From Monosporascus cannonballus (Eukaryota; Ascomycota; Sordariomycetes; Xylariales), in contig QJNS01000704.1 of NCBI GenBank assembly GCA_004154925.1, positions 62,001 to 126,000 of the forward strand: a DNA stretch of 64,000 bases, given 5' to 3'. Shown here piece by piece: positions 26,160-36,580 of this stretch. The first letter of the stretch is position 1. Every line of letters begins with the position of its first letter. The notes beneath the pieces are model-generated. The model saw only the letters and a list, made by a program, of their open reading frames with translations. It was not told the origin of the DNA and ran no database searches. The position numbers and the translations under genes were made by a program.

Positions 26160-27303
26160 GTTGTAACCCTTCCGAAAGCTGCATGGCTACAAGATTGATA
26201 ACGCTAAACAATATAAGGAACGCTGTCAGTGGACGGAAGATATCGCCATATAAGCTATGACACAAAAAGGAGGTTCTGCATTTGGGTTTGGATTTTTATC
26301 CGCGATGAAGTTATACTGCGTAGTGGTGTAAGGGGTTTAAAAGACGCCGCCACGGGATTTTCTTGATTGTTTCAAGTATTTTACGGCGGCCTGTCCAGGA
26401 ATCCAGTTAGGGGTCTCATCTCGAAGTTCGCTTAGTATGCAAACTCTCGGTCACCCAAGCAGATGAAATCACCGCACTTGGGCATAGAACATGGGCCATC
26501 TGTGACTCAATCTTGTCATGATACCGGTATTATTCGATTCCTCATCGTGCTCGAGGTTCTATTAAGACATCATCGATGCATTCACATACTTGTCCACGTT
26601 CACATCTATATCAGCTTTCCGTCATCCGGAGACGACCTTTGGCCTATCTGTTACTCCGCGTGATACACACCAGTTCGTTGCTTTTCCGCTCCCTCCCTCG
26701 CCCTTTATCACTTAGGCTTTATGACCCAACACTAGCTAGCTCAACGCTCCGTATCTATCAGACAGTCAAGGGGTCACGATATTGAGAGTATCTCACAAGG
26801 AGCTTCATTTATTGGTGCTGGTCTTAGTGCCCAGGGATGTCCATTCAGGGGAGCAGTATTTAACTCTTCATGAAACTTTGTCGTCATCCCTTGTAACAAC
26901 AGGAACATGAGCATGAGCATGAGCTTCATTGGATCCGAGATGGTCGCATCAATAGAAGACGATGACAACGTCTGACCCAAACCGCTCTCATCGCAACTGG
27001 ATTCGCTATGAGGTACACTGCGCCAGCCTTGGCTAACGCTGGCCAGAATACGACTGTAACTGTTGCCGATGGTACTCAACAGTCATGGACAGCTGGCCTG
27101 CCACTTTTTAGTCGTCCGTATCTGCCCCTCTCCGCACAACGCCACTTCCGACAGTATCCCCGTTACTGGTGGACCTGGAGAGCCAGATCGACCGAGCTTG
27201 GGTGATCAGGCCCAAGACACAGGGGTCGCAGCTGCAATGCCTCGCGCATTTTTACCGCGCCGGCCTCTCTCGTCCCCGAGAAGAGCGAAGATCCGGGCCT
27301 GCT
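26160..27303. other. Intergenic, no gene recognised
   Basis: This stretch lies between the sidA stop and the SET-domain pseudogene. It holds a short ATGAGC hexamer run near 26906-26924 and small open frames without family motifs. Nothing else is evident. Confidence 0.45.
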
Positions 27304-28056
27304 CTACGTAGCACATAGAGAACTCGAGGCTCTCAGCTGTTCCTCTTCCATAGTCTCGACGAGTTGGCGGAGGTGTGACATCGCCTCGTAGTGGTCGTCC
27401 TCGGTCGGGTCGTTGTTCTGGTCATAGAGTGTTAACTCGTGTCAGAGCTTAATCATGGTGGCGCGTCGTGCGTCTGATTCTGCGGGGGAGCATGCTGCGC
27501 AGCTGCATGTGAAACCCTACTTCACAAGTAGCTGCTCGCGCTCGGATCGGGTGTGGTATGGGTCCTCCTGTATGTAGGAGATGGTGATCTCCTCATCATT
27601 GTCGATTACCGGCAGTGCATGTAAAGTGACACTCTGGGTATCCGGGTTAAAATACACAAAGGAATTGGGCTGGCAGCTGTGACAAGTGCTTAGTATAATT
27701 TGATTTGAAAGTGCTCTGTGAGGTTTCACATCTCCCTCACCTATGGTCAATGAAAGCCGTAGAGGGGGATAAAAAGCACCCAATTTCTTGCCCCTCTATA
27801 CTATTCGAGGCGGCAATGGTCTTGATGCGTTCCTCAGAACTTGCTCGATTCTGGCGGCTGTGCTCTTGTGGCAGTAAGGAGGTGACATGGTTCAGACCAG
27901 CGAACATGCGTAAGACTGCGTTATAGTGGTCGTCTTGCATTCGCTGAAAGGTCCCATAAACTTCGGCAATCGCCTCGCCCGGGAATCTCACATTGGAATA
28001 GGTGCTTCGTGAAGTACCCCTAGGCCCTTGGAAATTAGTTGCCGTGCGAATGTTCC
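27304..28056 (-). pseudogene. Broken SET-domain protein gene
   Basis: A 64-bp intron (27677-27740, CTAAG branch) joins two frames so that AFIDH runs into SCQPNSF, the NHSCxPN-type core of SET domains. After it come ALPVIDNDEEITISYI and a post-SET cysteine cluster FTCSCAACS. The frame is broken by TAG at 27517-27519, just before the cysteine cluster, and TGA at 27442-27444, then runs on in homologous-looking sequence to TAG at 27304-27306. The 5' part degenerates upstream of RFPGEAIAEVYG, and no start codon fits. A TGA at an expected Arg position would fit a CGA-to-TGA change. It was once a short SET protein, a putative lysine methyltransferase of a family expanded in fungi. A functional splice form avoiding both stops would also lose the cysteine cluster. 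Confidence 0.7.
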
Positions 28057-28077
28057 TAAGCCCTAGCCTACATTTAC

Positions 28078-28470
28078 GCAGGGTCGTGTTGTGACGTTAT
28101 GTGCAAGGACAAATTCCATGTTGCCAACGAGAATTACGGATTAAAAAATTGTTGTTTATAAAAGTCATCTACTAAGATAGAAACGGGGGAGGGAGAGAGA
28201 AGGTCTGGAGACGCCTAGTCTGGCAGCCTCAGGTGGCAATGCTGTTACCCCTGCAACACGAAATTTCAAATCCTACGTTATTCCGACTTACCCAGAAGTC
28301 CCCTGGGGGAGGAAGGAGATGTGAAGAACAGGGGTAAAACGTGAATATCTAATACAGAAGAAGGAAAGGAAAAGAAAAGAAAAGAACAAGTCCTCTTCTC
28401 TCTGTGGTCGATTCCACCAGAATACGGCGAGGGTGTGGGTGATGACCTCTGCACGCGAGTCCCAGTGTGC
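28078..28470 (+). repeat. Degenerate repeat, long copy 1
   Basis: This copy holds, in order, a gacgttatg..caaattc..atgtt segment (from about 28094), a cctagtctggcagcctcagg segment (about 28216), aaacgtgaatatctaa (about 28336), and an attccacc..gagggtg..gcacgcgagtcc segment (about 28412). The same order recurs near 28.8-29.1 kb. The copies differ by many substitutions and indels. There are no long terminal repeats and no coding capacity. Strand is arbitrary. Confidence 0.55.
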
Positions 28471-28589
28471 CAATCTTATATAGCAAGCCTGTCTCCCTCG
28501 ACTCTTGTCAGCGCAAAGCCGTATGGCCAAGTAGGGAAACCAAGAACTCCATTGCCGATAGAGAGTGCAACGAAGAGTGTGGTAAGTAC

Positions 28590-28750
28590 AAGTAGAAAGT
28601 TGGTTACTATTGAACGCTATCTACGAAAACTAAGCGAGAGAGGTCTTCGAGGCCTGCAGACACCTAGAGTGGCAGTCTTCGGTGGCACGGCTGTTGCCCC
28701 GCAAGATAAATTTCAGTTCTTACGTTGTTCCGACTTTCGAAATGAGCTTC
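28590..28750 (+). repeat. Degenerate repeat, partial copy 2
   Basis: The tail-plus-core part of the same repeat: a gagagaggtctt lead-in, then cacctagagtggcagtcttc and gttcttacgttgttccgact. It aligns with copy 1 at an offset of about 447 bp and lacks the gtgaatatct and attccacc segments. Confidence 0.5.
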
Positions 28751-28794
28751 TTCGCAAAAGTCCCCAGGGTTCAGCCTGCATGGACGGAGGTCAT

Positions 28795-29145
28795 ATGGCG
28801 ACGTTATGGGCGAAGGCAAATTCTATGTTTCAATGAGAATTGGGGGTGAAAAGTTGTGGTTATGCATAAAAAGTCTGTTTAAGAATAGGTAAACGAGAGA
28901 GAACGTATGCACTGCTGCACATCCCTAGTCTGGAAGCCTCAAATGGCAGTGGTGTTGGTCCCATGAACTGGGTTCCAGTTCTTGTGTGATGCGGGCTCTG
29001 CCATTGGAGGGGGAAAAGATTAATAAATAGTTGTAAAGCGTGAGTATCTAAAGTTGGGAACCCCGGCTTCTTCTCTGCGTTAGCAATTCCATCAAGCATG
29101 GTGAGGGTTGGGTAATGGCCTTTGCACACGAGTCCTCGACCATCA
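28795..29145 (+). repeat. Degenerate repeat, long copy 3
   Basis: Segment order is the same as in copy 1: gacgttatgggcgaaggcaa (about 28801), ccctagtctggaagcctcaa (about 28924), aaagcgtgagtatctaa (about 29034) and attccatcaagcatggtgag (about 29087). The offset from copy 1 drops from about 707 to 673 bp along the unit, so indels have accumulated. Confidence 0.55.
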
Positions 29146-29699
29146 CAACTTGTTCCGAGAGGATTTGCAGGCCTTTGATAATTCGGTCTGTGGTGACAAG
29201 CTTAGGCCCTTAATCCGAGTTTCGCAAAGTCGAATCGCGACGTCGTTGTTGATAGATACTCTGAAAATAATTCGTGATGTAAAGTGATGCAGATTCCATC
29301 CATGACAACACTTTCAGCTTACTGGCAAAAACCTTCGTTAGCTGTAATGAAACTAGATGTGCTTTAGGTTGAAGTATTCAACCGTATGACCACCAGTGAC
29401 TTGCTAGTAAGTTGTGAGTTGAGAGCTCGAACGTCCGCTAGGGGCATGATTTATATCGTCTCATAGAGCTAATTCGCAGAATATTTAACCGAATCGAAAC
29501 TCGAAGCCAGGGCCTCTATAAAAGTGTTGACTCGCCCAAAAACCCAATCCCCAACTTGAGAACACCATCTTCAGAACCATTTGAGAGTCCCAAGCGTTCT
29601 ACTTGCCTCGGCATAGGGCTGTACGGCTACGTTGTATGATATGGGGGATTCAATGATAGAGAAAGAAGATTATAAGCTCACGGCAGGACTGGAAAGGGT

Positions 29700-29830
29700 G
29701 AGAAATTATTGTTATATATTAAATCTATCTAGAACTAGGAATGTTCAGAAAAAGGTCAATAAACACCTGGCATGGCAGCCATAGGTAGCAAAAGCTTTGC
29801 CCTGAGACATCACGTTCTAGTTCATCAGGA
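29700..29830 (+). repeat. Degenerate repeat, partial copy 4
   Basis: A further diverged tail-plus-core copy: attattgttatatattaaat, then cacctggcatggcagccata and a gttctagttc segment. It lies about 840 bp beyond copy 3. Confidence 0.4.
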
Positions 29831-31528
29831 TCTCTGCATGATGTGACAAATCATATGTTAAGCCCTGATAGATCTTGGACCTTTAAGTCTTGTAGCCTGA
29901 TCCAACGGAGCGGGGAAGCATCATAGCTATGATGCTTTTATAAACAACCCCCTTAATCCACGGCCCACCTATTATGGCTTTGGTAACCCCTGAACTTTCT
30001 GTCGCGTCAAATGACATGAGAATGTAGGAAAAGCGGAAATAAGGGCCTGGGCTCAAGCGAGATGTGAGACTCTTAAATTGAGAACGGCCACACAGGCGTA
30101 CTTCCTGACAGGAAGTTTGTCAGCCATTACCTATACGAGTTGCTAGCTATACGAGTTGCCCGTTGATATGTTGGTCACTTTTCAATGGAATACTGTTACT
30201 GAAACAAGCAATTGTTTGCACTTTATAGGGGGAGGTAAATCGTCAATATCCTAGGGACGGAGTTATGTCCTAGGATGAGCCGGATCCATTCTTTATGTTT
30301 TCAGCGGGCATCCCATAGACCAGCTGGTTTCCACGCTCTAAGGAGGCGAGCCATTGGCGAAAATAACATCCTGCTACCGTAATCTAACAGGTGGCATAGG
30401 TTTTTTGGGCCTGGTAATATATCTCGTAGCAAACCCGTAGCTCTGACGAGCTTTGTACGTAGTTAAGTGGACACGCAGCTTATTGATTGGCCATAGTATA
30501 ATGCTCTCTTAGACAAATCTATTATAGCACTCTTCTTAGCATAGACGTCGATTTTGAGTTTGTCCTAACCTGCGCCTTTTGTCTTGTATTTTGTAGCTAA
30601 GTATGTTTAAGCGCTTTCTGCATATGCTTTGTCGGATCACCTAGGAGGATCATATCAAATGGTTGAGGAGCAACTCTCCATGTCAAACAAGAACCAGGGA
30701 TTATAGGTTGAATACCATTGGATACCATACCAAAAGAGCCTTTCCGGCTTAGATTATCCGACAACATATAACTACAGGCGTGAGGGTTTATTCTAGTCGC
30801 TTTGTTGACCCTTATTCTGACCCCTATTCGACCCCTATTCTACCCCTATTCTACCCCTATTCTACCCCTATCCAACCAGAACCGGCGATCCTCTGGCTTC
30901 GCTGGGTAGATGAAATAACCCGAATATACGCAACTTTAAAAAAGTGAGCTTCCGAAACAACTGTGGCAGGCCTTATCTTGCTGATAATGAATATCTTCAG
31001 TGTCCCACTATCCGTTCATCGGCGATCCGTCCATGTCGTCCGACTCTGAGTATTTCCGCATGTCCTCACTATAAATTCCACACTTCGCCGCGGGTAGGCT
31101 GATACGAAATAGAAGGGTATTCAGAGAGTTATAAGAGGTCATGGTCTGAGTAAATCCGGGTTTTACTAAAGGCCATCCAGAAGCGCTGTCGTATACAAAC
31201 CTAAGCCTAAAGCACCGGAACAAGATTGTTCCGTTCCGCCACCAGTCTGGCTTCCAACATCCGTGTGCTCTCGGCCTTGCCCCATATCACCCAATAATAG
31301 CTCATCGATCACGAGTACATCAAGTTTATGCTTAGGCTAGGACCTTGATTTCAAAGAGGCCATTTACTAGTCATCGAGACTGGGAATCAAGGCGGAAGGG
31401 TTCAGTCCAAAGTCTCTTGTCCAATAGTGACTGGGGCAGTACAGGATGTAGAGTTTAGATATTCAGCAGTGTGGGTCTGTAGCCGCCCACTCATATAAGC
31501 TCTCATTTGCGGAGTCTCATTGGCAATT
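29831..31528. other. Gene-poor interval upstream of the tRNA gene
   Basis: AT-richer sequence with no recognisable coding region. It holds a 13-bp direct repeat (ctatacgagttgc, about 30131-30159) and the 11-bp tandem repeat at 30808-30876. Confidence 0.45.
30808..30876 (+). repeat. 11-bp tandem repeat, about six units
   Basis: Units of acccctattct are repeated head to tail. The middle units are identical and the outer ones diverge (acccttattctg at the left, acccctatcca at the right). It is a minisatellite with no spacers. Confidence 0.8.
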
Positions 31529-31616
31529 GGGCACGTGGTCTAGGGGTATGATTTTCGCTTCGCATGGATCCTCCAGCGCATGTGAAAGGTCGCGGGTTCA
31601 ATTCCCGTCGTGTCCA
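31529..31616 (+). tRNA. tRNA-Ala (anticodon CGC) with a 16-nt intron
   Basis: The acceptor stem GGGCACG pairs with CGTGTCC and includes a G3-U70 pair, the main alanine identity signal. The discriminator is A. The D arm (gtggtctaggggtatgat) is of the A-box type. The anticodon stem TTCGC pairs with GTGAA, and CGC (31561-31563) occupies positions 34-36. A 16-nt intron (31565-31580) follows position 37, the standard site, and contains GCG that can pair with the anticodon. The T arm is GCGGG-TTCAATT-CCCGT. A TTTT terminator begins at about 31620. The mature length is 72 nt before CCA addition. The body resembles fungal tRNA-Pro, but the G3-U70 pair and the anticodon decide for Ala. Confidence 0.92.
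31565..31580 (+). other. tRNA intron
   Basis: A 16-nt intron lies one base 3' of the anticodon, as in other eukaryotic tRNA genes. It would be removed by the tRNA splicing endonuclease. Confidence 0.85.
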
Positions 31617-33368
31617 GCCTTTTGTTTTGCGTCATTTTTCTAGTTTATCTATTGTACAATGTTCACTTTTGTCGCTAACCCGGGGTAAGGTGGGGGTTTG
31701 AAGTGTGCACCTTGTGGCTTTTCCTTTTAGCAAGAGATATAATGGTTCGGACGATCTGTAGAAGAGAGTCGTGGCCCGCTAAGCGGCCAGAGCACTATAG
31801 GGGTTAGCGGATATATCTCGATATATCAGCACTGCATAAGTTAGAACGCTACGCATAGCATGTAAACTGGCTGAGGAAGATGTGCTGACCATCCAGACGT
31901 GTGGCACAGCTGTTCCAGGATGGCCAGCGGTGAGGTGCTTCCGATCAGTTTCAACTCAATCTTGGCTTGGCCGAACCTATAGCGCCGCAATGCCATAGAC
32001 AACTTCGCCTATTTCACCCTGAATAGATCAATACGAGATGAACACATGGAGCCACAGGTAATGAAACGGTGCCTAGAGGAAGCAGTGTCATGTTGTGTAG
32101 GGATTGAGCGAGAGAGCGACAGAGAGTTTCCTGCGACAATTTCCATCACAACCCGGAATCGTATAGTCCTAATGAGACTACTCGGTAGATAAGCATTCCA
32201 TAATTGTTCTGCGTGACCGGAATTGGTTCTCGGCCGTCGTTGCAAGGGGAAAGGAGATCATTTCCAAGCACGGTACGGGTATGCTGATATAAACGCCCTC
32301 GGCCATGGGACAAGTTGCTTTCGCCGATCTGATCAGCCGCGGGCTGCGGCTTGGCGCTAGTCAATGAGCTTAAAGGGTGGTCATATTGGGATGAGGAGTA
32401 TTCACTACTCCGTGGTTAAATGGATCTCAGCATATGCTGTCTAGAGCGTTTCTGCTCTATTTCTCCCTGCCGGCACTGAAGAAATAAAAAACTCGGGTAG
32501 AGTGGAATATTCCGTCGGTCAAGATGACATCAGCCATCTCAGAACATGGAAAAGACTCAAATTGCAAAGTATCTCCAACCTTCAGTCGAAAAAGAAAGCA
32601 GGAGGTTGTAGGGGCCTTTTCTGTCTTTGGAAAGTACCCCCAAGCACATCTGGCAGCTCTTACTATCAAGCATAGGCTAGGGATCCGGGTGCAAGCTACC
32701 TCACCTCCACTAACTACAATACTCTTTTCCATCCAAGTTGTTACAAGTAACTACGATGCCAAAGTACTGCAAAGATGCGCTTTGGATTGCAAGAAATCCT
32801 GCCAGTTCGTAGTAATGTGAGATTTAAGACCTGATAGTGTCCTGCCGTAGTGTGGGGCCTCACATTTTTCGGCACTTCAGGATCTGACAAGTAAGTTGAA
32901 GCCCAGGCCCAGCCGAAGCCGTATTTGTAATGCTAATGATGCTAATGCTGACGACATAGATGCCCTCACAGAAGACAGATACGTTGCATGTCCCTTTTTT
33001 GTAGTTAAGAGCTCCCACAGCCTGGGAATGCAGCGCTCGGTGCCGTCAATATCAAATTTCCTACTGACGGAGCAACGTGATATTTAGTTTCATGCCCTTC
33101 CCGATCGCTTGCGGACGTTTGATTATTCTTAGTTATTATTGTTACTAACGTACGTGGAAGAATAGGAATGAGCGTCGGAGACTTGGTACGAGCCGACGCA
33201 AAGGCGCGTCCCCGCTCAAGTCCAGTGAACGAAGATACTGAAAAGAAAGTAGCCTAGTTAGTATCGACACATGCCCTCGTTATCTATTGGACAAGTGTAT
33301 AGACGATCTCCTGCATGTAAAACCAGTTTACGGGTTACTCTTATATGTGATTCGTGGTCCCTGAGCGT
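31617..33368. other. Intergenic between tRNA and peroxidase
   Basis: Apart from the pol III terminator just after the tRNA, I see no gene. Small frames such as 32524-32820 (+) have no recognisable motif or splice partners. Confidence 0.45.
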
Positions 33369-34500
33369 TCATCGCGGCAGCGGAAGGACCTTCGTACATT
33401 CTGTCAGATCGTTCAGGTTATTGACGCCCAGCATGCTCATGCGGAAATATGCGGCGGCGAATGCCTTGTGGCACGCCCGAATCAGCCCCAGATATTCTTC
33501 ATGACAGGAATTAGGGTCGAAAGGGGGAAGTAGAACTTACAGGTTTCCAAACCGCATCGGCCCCAGCGCCGGCGAATGTGTTCCATTGGGCCTTGGTGGA
33601 CGAGTAGGTGGCAAGGTTGCGGTCGCTGGGGAACACCAAGATGGTCTTGTTATCGCTTGACAGCGTCTCCGAGTAATACTTGGTGTTCCAGACATTAGGG
33701 GAAGAGTCCTGAGGTGTCTCTGCACGCGCCGGGTCTACGAACCGCTGCTTCGAGGCAGTATGGGAGCCGATAAGCGCGATGAGGTCGCTGGCAGTGAACG
33801 TCTTGGCGGTGAAGAGGTCGATCAACGACTTGGCGTCCTGGAAAGGGGTCGGAAGCTTGCCTGTGGGGCCAGCTCTGCTGTCATCTTTCCTCCCGACAAA
33901 GTGCCGTATGCGGGAGCCTCCGGGACATGATACAACTGCTGCGAGGGCGGCTGTTTGGATCAGATCTGCCATGCTCGCGCCGTACTGTTTGTATTTATTG
34001 AACCAGGCCATGGTCTGCGCTCCAATCGGTTCAAGGCCGCGGTTGTCGGGTCTGCTGAGTTCATCGGACAATAGGAGAGAGCCGTCCGCTCCCCCATAGG
34101 CTGAGTTTTTGTCCCACGTAGCAGCGTCGTGGAAACCCTGTCTGATCGCTCCTCGAGCCAGGTCTGTGCATCCATTGCTATCCTGAAAAGTGCTTTTCAT
34201 CTCATCCACCACATATTGCCAAACGCAACAAGTATCCTTCTTACATGCATCGGAGCCCAAAGCACCGGGCGCTTTGTACATCGCACCGTCAGCAATGGCG
34301 CTGGCACCTTCAAGGATCTGTTTGATGGCATCTCCAACGGGAGTCGAGACGGCGTCTAGTAAGTCACCAATAAGTGTAGTAGATCTGCCTTCAAGTTGGA
34401 CATCATCGCTGGCTTGGATCTCTGCGAGAAGACGATCCATGCTAGGGTAAGCAAGGGTTTGAGTGGCTAAGAGGCCGATCGTAAGGGGGCAAGGCTTCAT
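33369..34500 (-). CDS. Secreted class II (fungal) heme peroxidase
   Basis: Two exons, 34500-33541 and 33464-33369, give 351 aa. The 76-bp intron has a gtaagt donor, a CTGAT branch and a CAAG acceptor. The ATG at 34500 is followed by a short signal peptide (about residues 1-18). The frame runs further upstream but adds no plausible leader. The distal heme pocket has Arg120 and His124 in IRQGFHDAATWD. The proximal His247 is in LIGSHTASK. The second exon supplies the conserved end AYFRMSMLGVN...LTECTKVLP. Plant-type peroxidases of this fold oxidise phenolics with H2O2 in the extracellular space. Residues 20-90 form an N-terminal extension before the cysteine-rich start of the fold. I cannot assign lignin or Mn specificity from sequence. 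Confidence 0.88.
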
Positions 34501-36580
34501 ATTGGGGCCTCCGAAATGGTGTGCTACGACAGTTATACGGTAAACGCCGGGATAGGGAGATCTAAGTGAATAGGGGGAATAATGGAAGGCAAATGAGCGA
34601 GCGACCAACGAATAGGCTCCAACAACGCCTCTAAAGCAAATGCAACACTAGCAGGTACAACAAAAGGTTATGCACCGTGATGAGCCGCTGAACTAGAAGC
34701 CATCTACGAAGATCTCAGGGCAATACATACTTATAGTCGACATTGTAAAGCGTTACCGGCTCACCGGGCCGTAGGAGGAACTTTGGAAGACGAAAGCCAC
34801 TCCCATCGATATTGATCAGGCGCCTACTCTCTCTATCACTGCAGTTAGCACAGCTTTCTGAGTCTAGGCGTCTCGCCTAAGTGTTCATGATTGTCCTCTG
34901 CATGCAGAGCTTCGTGTAATGAATGTATGACGCCGCTCACGATGTCTTCGGTGATTTTGGACAGATCTAAGATATCACCTCCTTCACCCGCGGGCGAATC
35001 AGCTCTAAGGCGCCAGAACCTAGAGTCGACGATACTAGTAGATGCGACAGGGTCTAGCCGAGCTTCTATTGCACTACAGCTGCAGGATAAGTTAATCGAT
35101 TGCCCGAATAGCCGAGGCCGATCCCGCCTGCAGGTGAGAGCTGATCGTCAGACCTCTGAGTCGTGGTACTGATAGGTCATTCTCGGATGCGCCACGATAA
35201 CGGCTATGCTGCAGGCTATCGTTACTCAGCCCTTCAGTTTAACAGCACAAGGGACTCTGTCGTCGTATTCCGCTATAAGTATGTCTCAGAACGGGACCGA
35301 ACTATAGTGGAAGTCAGATCAGGTGAGGCGTTCAGCGTCCTGCTCTTCGTTGCCAAAGGCAACATTCAGCGTGATGAGTGTAGCACATCAAAGCAACATG
35401 GCCAAGGAATTTCGTCAGACCCCCTGGAATGCTTCTCGTGTCCATCTGCAGAATTCAATAGTGGCCTGCAACAAGCCTCTGCCATCGAGGGATGTGGCGA
35501 ATATCACTCAGTGGCCTGGATGTATTTAGGTGGCCAAGTAGCTTCAGAGCCCCAAGTGGTCCCTCGTCCTTTAATATAGATGTGCGTCTGATTGCTTCGA
35601 ATCCACCACGCCGCCGAGCCACAGAAACGCATTGATTTTCGGGCGTCCGAAGCATCGTAGCCACTACAAAGTCGAAAGCGCGAGTTGGTAACCGGATTAG
35701 GAGTGTGAAGTGAAGCAGCGGAGGGAATCGGAGCCGAACCAACCCCTATGCTATCCCACACCAATGATGTCATACGAGAAGGTCTAGAAGCCATTGCCAT
35801 GCGTTAATGTCAGGTCACGTACGATCATTCCCTCCGACGCTTTCTCATCTAGGTACCATTCTTGCATGGAACCCGGAAATGTACGGGTCATTTACCACCC
35901 TTGCAGTCGAGGGTGGGGGGAGAGGATGGCATACGCCACATCCCGGTTACCACAAAAGTGCATATACCGTGAAGAGATATGACCAGGTAGATGGAGCTAC
36001 GGGTACGCGAGGCGCTGAGCTGGAGGTACACTCCTAGAGAGTAATCCGGGCTCGATATCATGACGAATGTAAGATCAATAGGCGCCAACATTAATACCTC
36101 AAGGCTTACATGACAAGCATGTCATCCTTGAAAGACAATGAATTAACAGTTCAAAGTGAAGCATCCGGCGGATATAATCCCGACTATTATCAATTTGAGA
36201 CATGTCACCGAATAGCTGCCTCTCTCGGCAAGTCCCACCGTTATCTAGACTTATCGCTGTTACATCAACATGCCGATCTATAACGTAGACCCCTGGTTAC
36301 GGGTCCGCCTGGTTACCCCACCAGGGAGTCGGGGACTACCTATCGTCGGATCTTAATCTAACATTACCTACTATCACTTTTTCGTGTTGCCGATATTAAT
36401 GTTGTGAAACGGTAGCTTTGTCAGTCCTCTGCTATCACAGCCTATCATCGACCGTAGGCCTCGCAACCCAGTCTCGGTTCAGCCTCAGTCCGGCCAGGCA
36501 CCAGTAGACTGTGGTCAGCAGCCACCCGACTGGGGAAGCCACGCGGGACCGCAGAGTGCCCAGATCGTGGGGAGTGCAAC
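34501..36580. other. Intergenic between divergent peroxidase and DUF885 genes
   Basis: A 2.1-kb interval that holds the promoters of two divergent genes. No motif-bearing frames were found; frames near 35163-35579 (+) look random. Confidence 0.45.

Noticed and set aside
27000..27310. Secreted-protein exon on the plus strand (NTTVTVADGTQQSW)
   Set aside because: No signal peptide, no convincing splice sites and no recognisable family. It reads as random open sequence.
30808..30876. CRISPR array
   Set aside because: The 11-bp units abut without spacers, and the genome is fungal. It is a simple minisatellite.
31260..31340. Helicase-like LDVLVIDE string on the minus strand as a PIF1/Helitron relic
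   Set aside because: The match is only about eight residues, with stop codons close by and no further helicase motifs.
34501..34608. Upstream extension of the peroxidase reading frame
   Set aside because: The extension begins at a non-ATG codon and would bury the signal peptide that starts at the ATG at 34500.
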